Assembly (NCBI GenBank): GCA_963921195.1
Contig: OY992540.1
Coordinates: 15,631,136 to 15,695,135 of the forward strand
From: Pegoplata infirma
Taxonomy: Eukaryota; Arthropoda; Insecta; Diptera; Anthomyiidae
Direction: 5' to 3'
Length of the DNA: 64,000 bases
Shown: positions 1 through 11,288 of the stretch, piece by piece
How positions within the stretch are numbered: the stretch's first letter is position 1
Layout: each line of letters starts with the position of its first letter
Position numbers and translations under genes: made by a program
The notes under the pieces: model-generated
What the model was told of the DNA's origin: nothing
The model's input: the letters and a program-made list of their open reading frames with translations, nothing else
Databases searched by the model: none

Positions 1-187
1 TGGAAAACCCCAAATTTAAGTTGGTCACTCTATCAAAAAGTTATACATAATTCTATTAACCTTTAAAAAAAAAGAAGTGGTTTGCCTTAAGTTAGTCCGA
101 CTTTTTTGTATATGGAAAAACATGAAATACCAAAATAATTAAAACAATTTAAAAGTTTTTATCGATTGTAAATTAACCATAAATAAA

Positions 188-1230
188 AACAAGTAGAAAA
201 GTTAAATTCGACTTTGCCGAATCTATGAATACCCTCCACAATGCATTTTTTTAAAGGGTAGTACATTTTTTAACGTGAAAAAATTAACAATTTTGATTAG
301 AAATATTTTATTTTGAGTAAAAAACTCTTTTTTGTCATTTTTTTTTAAAAAAAAAGATAAATTACTATTTTTTTTTTGAGTGTAAATTTTTTTTCGAGTG
401 TAATGTTTTTTTTACTGTAAAAATATTTCTGAGTGAATGCACGTACGTATGTACACAAAATATTGTAATTTTTGTAAAAAAAAAAAAACTAATTTGTTTT
501 TCTGTACATTTTTTTTTTGAGTGTAAAATTTTTTTTGAGTGTAAATTTTTTTTTGAGTGTAAAATTTTTTTCGAGTGTGGTTTTTAAGTCACCAATGCTT
601 TTAAAACTAAACAAGTTTAAAAAGCATTGCTTAAAATTTAAACAAGTTTGAAAAGCATTGTTTAGTTACCACCAATGCTTTTAAAACTTGTTAAAACACG
701 TGGCATTTTAGATGAAACTAATTTGAAATTCAGGGTTTTGCTTATAACTTTTGAACCACTGGACCGATTAAGCTGAAATTTAAAACCAAACAGAACCGGG
801 GAGCGGCAAAGATACATGCCAAGCATGCATGCCAGTAGTCTCATTATTGTCTTTCGAAAGTTATCGTGTTTTTATCTCGTAAATTCGCGAAACACCCTTG
901 CCGAAATTTACTCTTTTGCTCATAACTTTTGAACCACTGGACCGATTTGGCTGGATTTCAATACCAACCTGACCAGGTAAATGACAAACATATATGCCAA
1001 ACTTCAGTAGCCTCTGTAAAGTCTTTCAAAAGTTTGCGTGTTTTCTACGGACGGACAGACAGACAGACAGACGGACGGACGGACGGACGGACATCGCTAG
1101 ATCGACTTAAAATCGATCGAGGATCATAAATATATATACTTTATGGGGTCCTAGACTAATATTTCGAGGTGTTACAAACGGAATGACAAACTTATATATA
1201 CCCTCTATCACTAGAGTGGAGGGTATAAAA
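188..1230 (+). mobile_element. mini-me / Helentron-associated repeat, copy 1
   Basis: This is a dispersed non-coding repeat. It opens with AACAAGTAGAAAAGTTAAAT, a small stem (ATTCG...CGAAT) and ATACCCTCCAC. It carries a GACGGACA-type microsatellite at about 1050-1093, then the core ACATCGCTAGATCGACTTAA and a TATATATAC tract, and closes with a short 3' hairpin (TACCCTC...GAGGGTA) before TATAAAA. Microsatellite plus core plus TA tract is the published hallmark of dipteran mini-me elements, which have been placed among non-autonomous Helentron relatives. That family link is from memory. There is no coding capacity. The middle (240-600) holds repeated TTTTGAGTGTAAAA motifs. Related copies lie near 1.7, 6.4, 14.4, 44.7 and 50.5 kb. 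Confidence 0.75.
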
Positions 1231-1687
1231 AAACAATTGACGTAGTGTGTGTTAAACATTTAAAGCAAATAAATTTTGAAAAAATTTTAAATTTTCAAAA
1301 AATAAAACGCCATTTATGTATTTGGTTAAAACAACTAAAAGATTTTAAAATTGTTACCAACACGTAATGAAATAACAAAATTAACAATTTCCATTTAACA
1401 TCAATGTCAAACAAGATTTCATTATGAAATGTGTTAGATGCATATACCCTTTTGTGTAATACATACTATAACGAACAGATAAAAAGAAATGAATTCACGA
1501 TGTATAAATAATATTCATTTTATTTACCCCAATGTTTAAGATTTTATGAGCTACTTAAGATGGTGGGTGATATAAGTTATTGATGGAGTTGGTAACAAAG
1601 AAGTGTTATGATACTTTTAAGGGATATCGCCGATTGTGCCATATTTACATATCCTTGCAGGAAAAATCCCAAACAAAAATTAAAAAA
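1231..1687. other. unassigned A+T-rich spacer
   Basis: I see no gene, inverted repeat or tandem repeat here. It is A+T-rich sequence between two mini-me copies. Confidence 0.5.
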
Positions 1688-3320
1688 AGCAAGTAAAAAA
1701 GTTAAATTTAGCCTTGCCGAATGTAGTGATACCCTCCACAATTTCTAATAGATTATTGCAAAAACGTTATTTAAAAGAAAATTAATTTTGAAAAAAATTT
1801 TTTTTTTTAATTTCCGCGAAAAAAAAGTCCGTGATTTTTTTTTTATCAAAAAATATATTTGTACTTGTTTAAATATCACTTGGTATTGAATTATGTTCAC
1901 ATAAGTCAACCAGCAGCCTCATTAAAACATTTTGTTTTTTTATGTTATGTTGAATGTACTAAAATTTTTGAGGTGTCCTTACAATTTCGTTCATAACTTT
2001 TGAGCCGCTAAACCGATATCGCTCAAATGCAATACCATACTTCTCGGGAGAACTTCCAATATATGTATATTAGAGTGTCCCTTATTTTGGAAATGTTGGA
2101 AATCTTGAGACGGTACCCGCTCATTTTTTTCCTTTTGACTTAAAAATAACTCAGGAAAAATTTTACGCCCCTAGGACCACGCCTTCCCTACGCGACGGGC
2201 CCTTAAAGAGCGGGGCCTAAAAAATCATTTTTCCATACAAACCAAAAAATTTTTTTTTTGATTTTTAATTTTTTTGTTATTATTTATTATATTACTTGGT
2301 TTGCTTATTCACAACAAAAAATTTGATTTTGGTGGGATAAGTCTTTCAGCGCTAAAAAATTTTTCGCAAAAAAAAATTTTGAGCCGCCGGGGTCCTACAG
2401 TAAAAAATTTTTAAAAAATATTTTTTTTTAGTTTTGACCAGCAACGGTTTTAGCTGCTATGTTGCTTTAAATGATATATATTCATAAAAAAATATTTTTT
2501 GTATCTGTGACATCTTAATCGTGTTCTAAAAAAGGGTAAAAAATGCATTGATGATTTTTTTCGATACACGATAAAAATGTCACAAATATGAATAATATTT
2601 TTTTTGGAATATATATCATTAAAAACAACATAAAAACTAAAACCATTGCTTTTCAAAACTAAAAAAAAATATTTTTTAAAAATTTTTTACCGTAGGATTC
2701 CTACGGCTCAAAATTTTTTTTTTCGAAAAAGATAAAGATGTCACAGATATGAATAATTTTTTTTTTGGAATATATATCATTTAAAGCAACATAGCAACTA
2801 AAACCGTTGCTGGTCAAAACTAAAAAAAAATATTTTTTAAAAATTTTTTACTGTAGGACCCCGGCCGCCCAAATTTTTTTTTTGCGAAAAATTTTTTAGC
2901 GCTGAAAGACTTATCCCTCCAAAATCAAATTTTTTGTCGTGAATAAGCAAACCAAGTAATATAATAATTAATAACAAAAAAATTAAAAATAAAAAAAAAA
3001 ATTTTTTGGTTTGTATGGAAAAATGATTTTTTAGGCCCCGCTCTTTAAGGCCCCGTCGCGTAGGGAAGGCGTGGTCCTAGGGGCGTAAAATTTTTCCTGA
3101 GTTATTTTTAAGTCAAAAGGAAAAAAATGAGCGGGTACCGTCTCAAGATTTCCAACATTTCCAAAATAAGGGACACTCTAATGTATATGTTAAGTTTCAG
3201 TCATCTCTGTGCAATATTTTGTCCGCGAGAGCATTTTCAACAGACAGACAGACAGACGGACATACGGACAGACGGACATCGCTAGAATGTCTTAAAATCG
3301 ATCGGGCATCATGAATATAT
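1688..3320 (+). mobile_element. mini-me copy 2, split by a palindromic insertion
   Basis: The left part (1688-2070) begins AAGCAAGTAAAAAAGTTAAA and carries GCCTTGCCGAAT and ATACCCTCCACAA as in copy 1. The right part (3181-3320) has the GACAGACGGACA microsatellite at about 3240-3278 and the core ACATCGCTAGAATGTCTTAA. The two halves are separated by the 2071-3180 element and its 8-bp duplication. The expected 3' end after the TA tract is missing because a TGGGGCATTCC foldback element begins at about 3317-3322. Confidence 0.7.
2071..3180. mobile_element. hAT-like 1.1-kb palindromic element, TSD ATGTATAT
   Basis: The element starts TAGAGTGTCCCTTATTTTGG and ends with the exact inverse. It is flanked on both sides by ATGTATAT (2063-2070 and 3181-3188). 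An 8-bp target duplication is typical of the hAT superfamily. The two arms are inverse almost to the centre (about 2625), making a foldback structure. Each arm carries the GC-richer motif GAGCGGGGCCT and a TGACCAGCAACGG/CCGTTGCTGGTCA pair. The right of centre has an extra near-copy of the ATATATATCATTNAAA segment, so the middle is a partial tandem duplication. There is no transposase reading frame, so it is non-autonomous. Confidence 0.8.
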
Positions 3321-4770
3321 GGGGCATTCCATGCCAAATCACTCACTTTTAGACCCGACCCCTTTCGATTTATTTTATTTTTGGATATGTTTTAGTATTT
3401 ATTAAATGCAACTCGGAGACCAATTTTCAGCCTTTTATTTCAAGATGGTGTTGAGTAATCAATTTTTCAAAATGGCGATTTTCTCAAAAAAATTAAAAAA
3501 TTGAAATTTTTAAATAATTTTGACCACTAAAAAATATACATAGATATTTTAAAAAAAGTTGGACAACGTTTTGTTGGTATTTAAATTTAGTTTTAGAAAA
3601 AAAATATGAAAAAATTATTCGAAGTAATTATCACTTTTTTTTTGACGTTTAAAAATTAAAATCGATTTTTTGAAAAAGTCCGAAACCTTCGATTTTTTTG
3701 TAAAAAACTATAAAAATTGTACTCTTAATTACGCAACTTTTAAGCCATAATTCGAGATGTGATCACAATTCCTTCTATTTTTTTTTTAATTTTTAAAATT
3801 GCACCTTTAATTTTTTTGGCTCTGATTTATTTTATATGGTGTTCCAAAAAAAAATAAATTGGTAGATATTGACCCTAACTTACCCTAGATATATTCATTT
3901 CGAGGTAAAAATACGTCTCACAATAATTTAGGACGATCGGACATGGGTAAGGCGTTTAGCATGGTCCTTGAAGTTTACAAAACGGATTACAAGGAAAAAT
4001 ATGATTTTTTTTCTGTTTTCGCAATTTTTTTTGGTATTTTAAGTTAAGTTTTAATTCAAGTGATTACAGAATTATAATGTGGAGTAAAATGCCTTTCTAA
4101 TTAGGTACTAAAAACTAAAATCGGTTGAAAATCAGCCAAGTTATTACAACTTCCCCAGGCATCTAGCGTGTGTCATACCACTTGATTAAAGAATACGAGT
4201 CCCTTTTTTAAATTTATTGAAATTTTCTACTGTAATAACATTTTTTCATTATTAATGTTTTAGTGTAATATTTTTTTAATTTTTCCAAATTTTAAAACAA
4301 AAAAAAAATTTTTTTTTTAAATCGAGATTTCAAATGGCTGTTGAAAATGCAGGCATTTTTAGCATTAATTTAAAACATGTTAGAAAAACACAATATGAAA
4401 AATACTTGTAATCTAAATACATTTGAACTTGAAGAATAAAAAAATGTTATTACAATAGAAAATTTCAATGAATTACAAAAATCGGATTGTATTACTTAAT
4501 CAAGTGGTCTGCCATACGTTAGATGCCTGGGGAAGTTGTAATAACTTGGCTGATTTTCAACCGATTTTAGTTTTTAGTACCTTATTAGAAAGGCATTTAA
4601 AATCCCCATTTTTAGCATTTAAAATTGCGGTATCGTGAAAAACGTTTGACGGATTTTTAATTTTTATTTTTTACCAATTTTTCAAAAATCCAAAATTTCT
4701 ATCCCTTTCAAAACTATCAGTCATGTTTGCTATTGTTTCTAAATGACTACCGCAAGTGCTATAGTGTGCC
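3317..4770. mobile_element. foldback-type element, left end TATGGGGCATTCC
   Basis: The left end (ATATGGGGCATTCCATGCC) and the first 370 bases are similar in direct orientation to 4979-5320, for example TTTTGACCA(C/G)TAAAAA and TTGGAC(A/G)(A/G)C(G/A)TTTT. The interior contains a clear inverted repeat (4085-4200 against 4500-4615) with AGATGCCTGGGGAAGTTG and its inverse. The right boundary is unclear. I infer a longer, degraded relative of the 4979-5492 element. Confidence 0.5.
4085..4615. repeat. inverted repeat, about 115-bp arms
   Basis: The left arm reads TTAGGTACTAAAAACTAAAA then CAACTTCCCCAGGCATCTAG. The right arm reads TAGATGCCTGGGGAAGTTG then TTTTAGTTTTTAGTACC. The loop is A+T-rich. 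It probably belongs to the surrounding foldback element. Confidence 0.7.
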
Positions 4771-4978
4771 CCATTTCATCCTTGTTTATTTTTTACCCAG
4801 TTTTCTTATTTTGTTTTAAACTCAGCTGCCATTTGTAACTCTTATTTTTCGTTTCCTTAGAGTCGCATAAATTTATATTGACCTCTATTCAAAGACAAAC
4901 TAAAAATACAACAAGTACAATAAAACGCTATATAAGTATTATTAAGTAGATATACATAAATATGTATATGAATGTATA

Positions 4979-5492
4979 TGGGGACATTCCATAACAAATC
5001 GCACGCTTTCGGACCCGACTCGCTTCTACTTATGTCGCTAATTTTTGGATGTTTGTTAGTTCTTATAAAATACAACTTACATACCAATTTTCAGTCTTTT
5101 ATATCAAGTCAATTTTGAGTGATTTTTCATAAAAAAAATAGGAAACTAAAATTTTCAAATAATTTTGACCAGTAAAAATTTTCAATATTTTAAAAAACGT
5201 TGGACGGCATTTTATTGGTATTTAAATAAAGATTTAGAAAAAAATATAAAAAACTTATTTGAAGTAATTGTCACTTCATTTTGAACGTTTAAATATTAAA
5301 ATCGGCTTTTTGAATAAAATCGTCAAATTGTAACATGGCGATTTTGAGTAACCAAAATTGACTTGGAATAAATGTCTGAAAATAGGCATGCAAGTTTAAT
5401 TTAATATGGACTAAAACATATCCAAAAATGAGCGAAATCGAAAGGGGGTCGTTTCCTAAAGTGTGCGATTTGGCATGGAGTGTCCCATATGC
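4979..5492. mobile_element. short inverted-repeat element, TGGGGACATTCC ends
   Basis: The left end is TATATGGGGACATTCCATAA and the right end is the inverse of ATATGGGACACTCCATGCC. Both ends continue as AAATCGCAC(G/A)CTTT and later carry TTTTTGGAT(A/G)TGTTT. Overall length is about 0.5 kb, a MITE-sized foldback. The flanking dinucleotide TA fits a TA-type duplication, but the surroundings are themselves TA-rich. It has no coding capacity. The same terminal family appears at 3317 and at 33501-35447. Confidence 0.65.
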
Positions 5493-6198
5493 AAGTATAT
5501 AACTATTTGATACGTAACTACTTTTTATCTTAAAACTTTATTATTTTTTTTCTAAAACTTCTTTTTTATAGAATAGAAAAATCAAAAAAAAAAAAAAAAA
5601 AAACTGGAACATCATGTAATTTTATTTTTCTCTATAAATTTGTTTATTCTATTGCGTTGCACCGTGGAAGATTTTATACAAAATTGAAGCATACTTTAGA
5701 AATTTGTTTTAAAAACCATCTTAGTTTTTTCGTATTAGAGCAGACTTGAGCGTTAAATATAAAAACAAATTTTAATAAATTTTTTCTTCGTAAAATTTAC
5801 AATGCAATTTAAATTTTTTGCCAAATTTAGGTAAAATTGCAGCAAAATTGTCAATATATCGATTAATAGCTTCTAAGGTTATAATCTGATTAAAAAATAA
5901 TGTATGTAGGGTTGATAGAACATTAAGTTGCCTTTAAGTTGAAACCAAAAACAATGAAATTTATCAATTTGTTCCGGAGATATTTTAATTTAATTAAAAC
6001 CACTTTTTTAAAAAGATAAAAATTTTAAAGGTTGACAATATTTCAAAAACTGATCTACTGTAAAATTTTTGGAGTGGATTTTAGGGTTCAGCGTAAGACT
6101 TTAAATAAAAAATAAATGCAAAATGTCGTGGATCGCAATTTCTTTTTTTAATTTGTAAACTACACCATTTCCAATTGTATTTCAGAATTTATGTATTG
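5493..6198. other. unassigned A+T-rich stretch
   Basis: It contains homopolymer A (about 5582-5603) and low-complexity sequence. No gene is visible. The end (6170-6198) has CAATTGTATTTCAGAATTTA, the unit of the minisatellite that resumes at 7495. Confidence 0.5.
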
Positions 6199-7494
6199 CA
6201 CTCAAAATAATACATTAGTAGATTTACCAATTTTTTTTGCTAATGCTGGTTAGCTAATTTTTAGCAAATTTTTAGTTGAGATTAGCATATTAGCAAAAAT
6301 ATCTCGTAAACTTCATTTAGCGCATAAGCAATTTTAAACAAAATTTGAACTACTTTTTATACCCTCCAACCACAGTATGGGGGTATACTCACTTTGTCAT
6401 TCCGTTTGTAACGCATCGAAATATCGGTCGGGAACCCCATAAAGTATATAAATTATTGATCTACGATCGATTCTAAGACATTCTGTGAATGTCCGTCTGT
6501 CCGTCTGTCTGTAGATAACACAATGCAGTCCAAAATAAAACAGTTAGTTAAGTTCGTGAATTTATAAAATCGGGCCAGGGGGAAAAAAGTTCCCCCTTGA
6601 AGAACTGAACCAATATCTGTAAAAAATACACTTTTTTAAATGTTTTTTGTATTTCTGTTAAATAAATGAAGCATTTGATATATTTATCGCGATAAGAAGG
6701 TACTCTGAAAGTCCCCCACTGAACCCCACCCCACCAAAAAAAAGCGCCCCTGAGACAATTTTTTTTTTTTTTTTTTAATTTTTTTACATTTTGGAGGGTA
6801 TAAAAGATTCGGCACAGCCGAATTTAACACTCTCAATTGTTTTTGCTAAATTTAAAAATGAGTTGACCAAATTTTTACAAGCTTTTTTGCTAAAATTAGC
6901 AAAAATAAATGGTAATTTTTTTTTATTTTCAGAAAACTTAAAATAATAAATAAATAATAAAAAAAAGGGTTTAGAAAACCTATCTACGTGTGATAAGAAC
7001 GTTTCCAAACATGCATATCTTTTCGTCATATTGAGTAAAATACCAAATTTTAGGACATTTTTGTTAATAAATTGAAAAATATAAACTTCTTTGGCCCGTT
7101 GTGAGCACCACGAGATAGGTATTTTTAATACCTTTAATCTGATACCGCACATGCCTATATTAATTTTGTTGAAATAGGCGTAAATCGTAAAAAACTGAAA
7201 AAGGTCAATTTCCCCCCATACAAATCGACCCCCCCTAAAAATGAGTTTGGGCCGCTAAAAAAAAATACATGTCGAATTAATTTTCGTTCTTAACAACATA
7301 TCCAAATTTCATGAAGATCGGAGGGTGACACCAGGGAGACTTTCCTTGTAAGTTGAAATAAAAAAAATTTCAGTTAACTAATTTTTGGAAAACATTTTTG
7401 CTAACTTTACCAAAAAAATTGTGGGTTCAAAATCAGCAAATTTTCTTGTAGGTTTACAAGATTTTTTTGCTAACATTACAGTTTTTTTTTAGTG
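6199..7494. mobile_element. TIR element (CACTCAAAAT...TTTTTAGTG) inserted in a minisatellite
   Basis: The left end is CACTCAAAATAATAC and the right end is TTTTTTTTTAGTG. The flanks on both sides are minisatellite sequence (CAATTGTATTTCAGAA), so the element appears to have landed in the array. The flanking dinucleotide is TG on both sides, where related elements here have TA. The interior near both ends is rich in TTTTGCTAA motifs. A mini-me copy (6355-6842) sits inside. The boundary call rests on short ends and is moderate. Confidence 0.45.
6355..6842 (-). mobile_element. mini-me copy 3 (minus orientation)
   Basis: Read on the plus strand it begins TTTATACCCTCCAACCACAG and GGGGGTATA, then CATTCCGTTTGTAAC, the TA tract, the core inverse, and GTCCGTCTGTCCGTCTGTCTG (6489-6511). 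It ends GGAGGGTATAAAAGATTCGG and GCCGAATTTAACACTCTCAA. All landmarks of copy 1 occur in inverse order. It is short (about 0.49 kb). Confidence 0.75.
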
Positions 7495-7865
7495 TGTATT
7501 TCAGAAATTATCAATTGTATTTCAGAAATTATCAATTGTATTTCAAAAGTTATCAATTGTATTTCAGAAATTATCAATTGTATTTCAAAAGTTATCAATT
7601 GTAATTCAGAACTTATCAAATGTATTTCAGAAGTTATCAATTATATTTCAGAAACTATCAATTGTATTTCAGAAATTATCAATTTTATTTCAGAAATTAT
7701 CAATTGTATTTCAGAAGTTATGAATTATATTTTAGAAATTTTTATTTTGTATTGTAAGAAATATCAATTGTATTTCAGAAGTTATCAATTGTATTTCAGA
7801 ATAATCAATTGTATTTCAGAAATTATCAATTGTATTTCAGAAATTATCAATTGTATTTGAGAAAT
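7495..7865 (+). repeat. 21-bp minisatellite, about 17 copies
   Basis: The unit is about TATTTCAGAAATTATCAATT plus G, repeated head to tail with a few substitutions (AAATT versus AAGTT). Because 21 is a multiple of three it produces an open frame of heptapeptide repeats. This is a by-product of the period, not a gene. Confidence 0.9.
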
Positions 7866-7884
7866 TTTCAATTGTTTAACAAAG

Positions 7885-8015
7885 GTTAGTTTCTGAAATA
7901 CCATTGATTATTTATGAAATACAATTAATATTTCCTAAAATACAAATTAAAAATTTCTGAAAAACATTTATAATATCTGAAATATAATTGATTATTTCTG
8001 AAATACAATTGGAAA
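7885..8015 (-). repeat. inverted continuation of the 21-bp minisatellite
   Basis: After 7885 the same unit occurs on the opposite strand (TTTCTGAAATACAATTG, TGATTATTTCTGAAATACAA), so the array reverses and can form a long hairpin with 7495-7865. The inverted copies are more diverged. Confidence 0.7.
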
Positions 8016-8032
8016 AGGTTTAGTGTTATTAG

Positions 8033-8586
8033 TAGGGATGAGATTTCCATGCAAATGCGTGTTTTTTTTGTCGATAGTCTAAAAACCATATCGACCAATT
8101 ATCTTTCCCAATCAAGAAATTTGCGTTAAAATGGCATTGATTTGTTTTTGCATATTTTGGTGAAAATGCATATTTTTGCATATTTTGGTTTTAAATGCAT
8201 ACTTTGTGCATATTTCCAACTTTTAGGTGCATATTTTGGCATAAATTAGCAAAAACACAAACTGAAATTTATTTTTTTAAAAAACTATTTTAAATTTTGA
8301 AATTTATTTGGAAAATAAGATAAAATTTTTTTTTGTTTTGATTTTTTTATACAGATTTTCTTAATTTCTAAAAAAATCTTGCTTACATAAAGTTTTAAAT
8401 GTTACTATTTAAACTCAGCGTTATTTTTTGCTTTTTAAGAAGTTTTTCCTGTGAAAACAAGATTTTTATTACGCACAATTTATTTTTAGTGCATATTTTA
8501 AGGTTTTTTAGTGAATATTTTGAATTTTTTAGCGCATATTTAAAGCGCATATTTTCGTTTTTTAGTGCATGAAAATCTCATCTCTA
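8033..8586. mobile_element. hAT-like MITE, TSD GTTATTAG
   Basis: The ends are TAGGGATGAGATTTCCATGC and the near-inverse GCATGAAAATCTCATCTCTA. The 8 bases before the left end (8025-8032) and after the right end (8587-8594) are both GTTATTAG, an exact 8-bp target duplication. The interior has a run of GCATATTTTGG-like motifs near both ends, probably subterminal repeats. Length is 554 bp with no coding capacity. A truncated relative of the right end is at about 52610-52671. Confidence 0.85.
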
Positions 8587-8599
8587 GTTATTAGTCTCA

Positions 8600-9670
8600 A
8601 TCGTTTTAATAGTATAAAAACGAAAAAAAAATATTACTGAAAAAACTTAAGTTTTTTTGAAAAAAGAATGACAGCAAGTTATTTCTGTAAAATTACAAAA
8701 TAATCTACTAAAAATATGTTCAAAAATATCGTTTTGATTGCATAAAGAATAAAAAATGAACACTTTGAAAAAAAAACTTAGAAAATGTTCTTGAAAACAG
8801 AATGACAGCAAACTATTTCTGTGCAATTAAAAAATAATCAGCTAAAAATATGTTCTAACATATTTTGAAATTCAGCAAACAAAATCAGTAAAAACCTACT
8901 AAAATTTCTGTTATTTTGTAAAACTGAATGACTAAGATTTTAGTAAGAATATCCATTTTGCAGAAAAATCTGCTGAAAGTTTGCTAAATCAAATTAAAAG
9001 TCGTTGTACAGATTTTTTGGCAGAGTTTTTCTTTTGAAAATCTATATTGACAATTTTTTTTAATGTATTATCAACATTTTTATGTTAAATCTCCCACTGT
9101 GTGCGGTTTAAAAAAAGAAGTGCATCATAATCATAGAAAAGATTAGAAGGTACGCAGTGTTGTATTTGATGTATTTTCCAATATGGTGGCAAAATGCATG
9201 TTCTTCCTCATCTCACACGTATTTAATAACAAATTAGATTCTTTGTTTATAAAAAATGGAATTTGTCTTTTATTTAATTAAATTTATTATTTATATTGCT
9301 TTATTTAACGTTTTTTTTTAAAGATAATACGCACAATTGATAGTTTAAAACTTTTTTTTGTTTCTTTTGTTGTTTTCTTTGTTGTTGTTCTCCTTTATGT
9401 TACATTGTTTTTATTAAACGTCAAAAGTTACATAATGTGCTGTCACTAATACTTATTCAAGCGAATTACGACTCTGTTACACTTCTATTTTTTTCTATGA
9501 TCATAATGCAGTATTTGCTGTGAAATATAAAACAAAATCTTATTTTTAAAAAAAGGAAGAAACTACAATCTCAATCGTTAGAAATTGTTTGACGTAGTAA
9601 GTTGTTACAGGGAGAGCGAAGCATAACAACATCGAATAAAAAGGGAACATAATCATAGAAAATACATAAC
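8600..9670. repeat. dispersed-repeat stretch without genes
   Basis: The part at 8860-9045 resembles 10495-10690 (AGCAAACA(A/G)AATCAGTAAAA; CAGATTTTTTNGNCAGAG). The rest (9080-9670) is unassigned A+T-rich sequence. No gene is visible. Confidence 0.55.
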
Positions 9671-9679
9671 ACTGGGTTA

Positions 9680-10698
9680 CACTCAAAATAAATTCTCTAT
9701 CCAATCAGCAGAAAAATTTGCTGAAAATACATTTTAGCAGACTCGTTTTGGTAAATATCTGTCTGGATTATCTAGGTGAAATCAGAAGAGAAATATGTCG
9801 AAACCGCAAAAAAATCTGCTGAACTCAAAGAAATACAAGAAAATTTTATAAGTTTTTTTAAGTGTTATATTTTAAGTTGAACTGTTTCCACACTCAAAAA
9901 ATAAAACCTTGTAAAATGACAAGAAAAGTTCGAAACTTTTTTTTGCTACCTCCTATTTAACAAGAATTCCTTGTTATTTTACAAGCTTTTAACCAATTAT
10001 ATTGTAAATAAACAATTTTTTTGACGCCATAAACTTACAAGGAGGTTTCGTGGCTTTACTAGATTTTTTTTGTAAAACACCTTAGAAATTTGTAAAATTA
10101 CAAGAAAAACTGTAAAATTAAAAAAAAAAAAAATTTAGTTTCGAACTAATTTTTTTTGTAAAAAAAACAAGGAAAACTGTCAAATATTGGTAAAATGGAA
10201 TAACGAGACTTTTTCGAGTATCTTAACAAGTCTATTTTTAGTGCAAGAATAAAATTTTCAAACTTTTTTTAAAATTAAACCAAAAAACTTATAATTTTTT
10301 TTTTTCAAAAATTAAAAACTACATATATCTGTAAAATTAACTAAACAAATTACTGTTTTTTTTTTTTTAATAATTTTTAATTTTAGTATTTTAAATTTCA
10401 CAAAAATTTTACTGATTCTGTTTGCTGAATTTCGAAATATTTTGTGCAGATTTTTACCAGATTATTTTTCTGTAAAATAAAAAAAAATAATAATTTGCTA
10501 AAAATCTGCACAAAAATATTTTGAAGTTCAGCAAACAGAATCAGTAAAATTGCAAAAAATTTTCTGTTACTTTTAAAAACTGAATAACAGAGAATTTACT
10601 TAAAATATCTATTTCAGCAAAAAAAATCTGCTAAAAGTTTGCTTGTTCGAATTAAAAGTAATGTTACAGATTTTTTTGACAGAGCTTTTTTTTGAGTT
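9680..10698. mobile_element. TA-flanked element, CACTCAAAAT / TTTTTTGAGTT ends
   Basis: The left end is CACTCAAAATAAATTCTC after TA (9678-9679). The right end is TTTTTTTTGAGTT before TA (10699-10700). A second element (9891-10243) with like ends lies inside. The 3' third is shared with 8860-9045. It is non-coding. The TA flank suggests Tc1/mariner-type insertion, inferred only from the dinucleotide. Confidence 0.5.
9891..10243. mobile_element. nested short element, CACTCAAAAAATAAAACC / TTTTTAGTG
   Basis: The element is 353 bp, and CA lies on both flanks (9889-9890 and 10244-10245). The interior motif CCTTGTAAAATGACAAG and GCTACCTCCTATTT link it to larger relatives ending at 31388 and 42758. 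Non-coding. Confidence 0.55.
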
Positions 10699-10700
10699 TA

Positions 10701-11288
10701 GTAAAACTTTTTCCTTATTTCTTCACGTTTGTTGCCAGTGTATTGTGTCATGTTGTTTTATTATTTTGGTGTTGTTGTTTGTTGTTTTGTTTTTCTTTTA
10801 GAGTTACGCACAGCATGTAAAATACAACATCCTTAGGTTTTTACATAACCAAAGTTTTTTTTCACTTTTGTTAAATGTAGTTGTGATAATTTTTTTTTAA
10901 CATCCTTTTTTGTAGTTTATAAAACAAACCCCGTGTTTTTCTTTTGTTGTTTTGTTGCTTTTTGCTATTTTTATCCTTTAGTTACATGTATTGTAAAAAT
11001 TTTATCAGTTAAGGACGTCACTAAATGCGGGGTTAATCAAGCAAATTTTATTATAAAGAGTTGAAACTTTATTTTAATGGAAATTTAATTAATTAAAATT
11101 AATGTTGTTTTTTTTTCTATTTAGCAAAATTTCAAAAAGTTTTTATTAATTTTAACAAAAAGGTTAAGCTAATTTAAAAACAAAAACTATTTATATTCCT
11201 TATTATATTTAAGGGTATCAATAACACAGTGCAGCAACCAAAACCGGAATGGGAAGATACCAAAACAAATTAAAGTGTACATATTCCA
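10701..11288. other. unassigned, T-rich
   Basis: Runs of TTGTTGTTTT and other low-complexity sequence. No gene or clear repeat boundary. Confidence 0.5.

Noticed and set aside
7492..7860. 122-codon open frame of heptapeptide repeats
   Set aside because: It is a direct consequence of a 21-bp minisatellite with no stop in one frame.
7495..8015. CRISPR-like array
   Set aside because: Head-to-tail units without unique spacers, in a eukaryotic repeat context.
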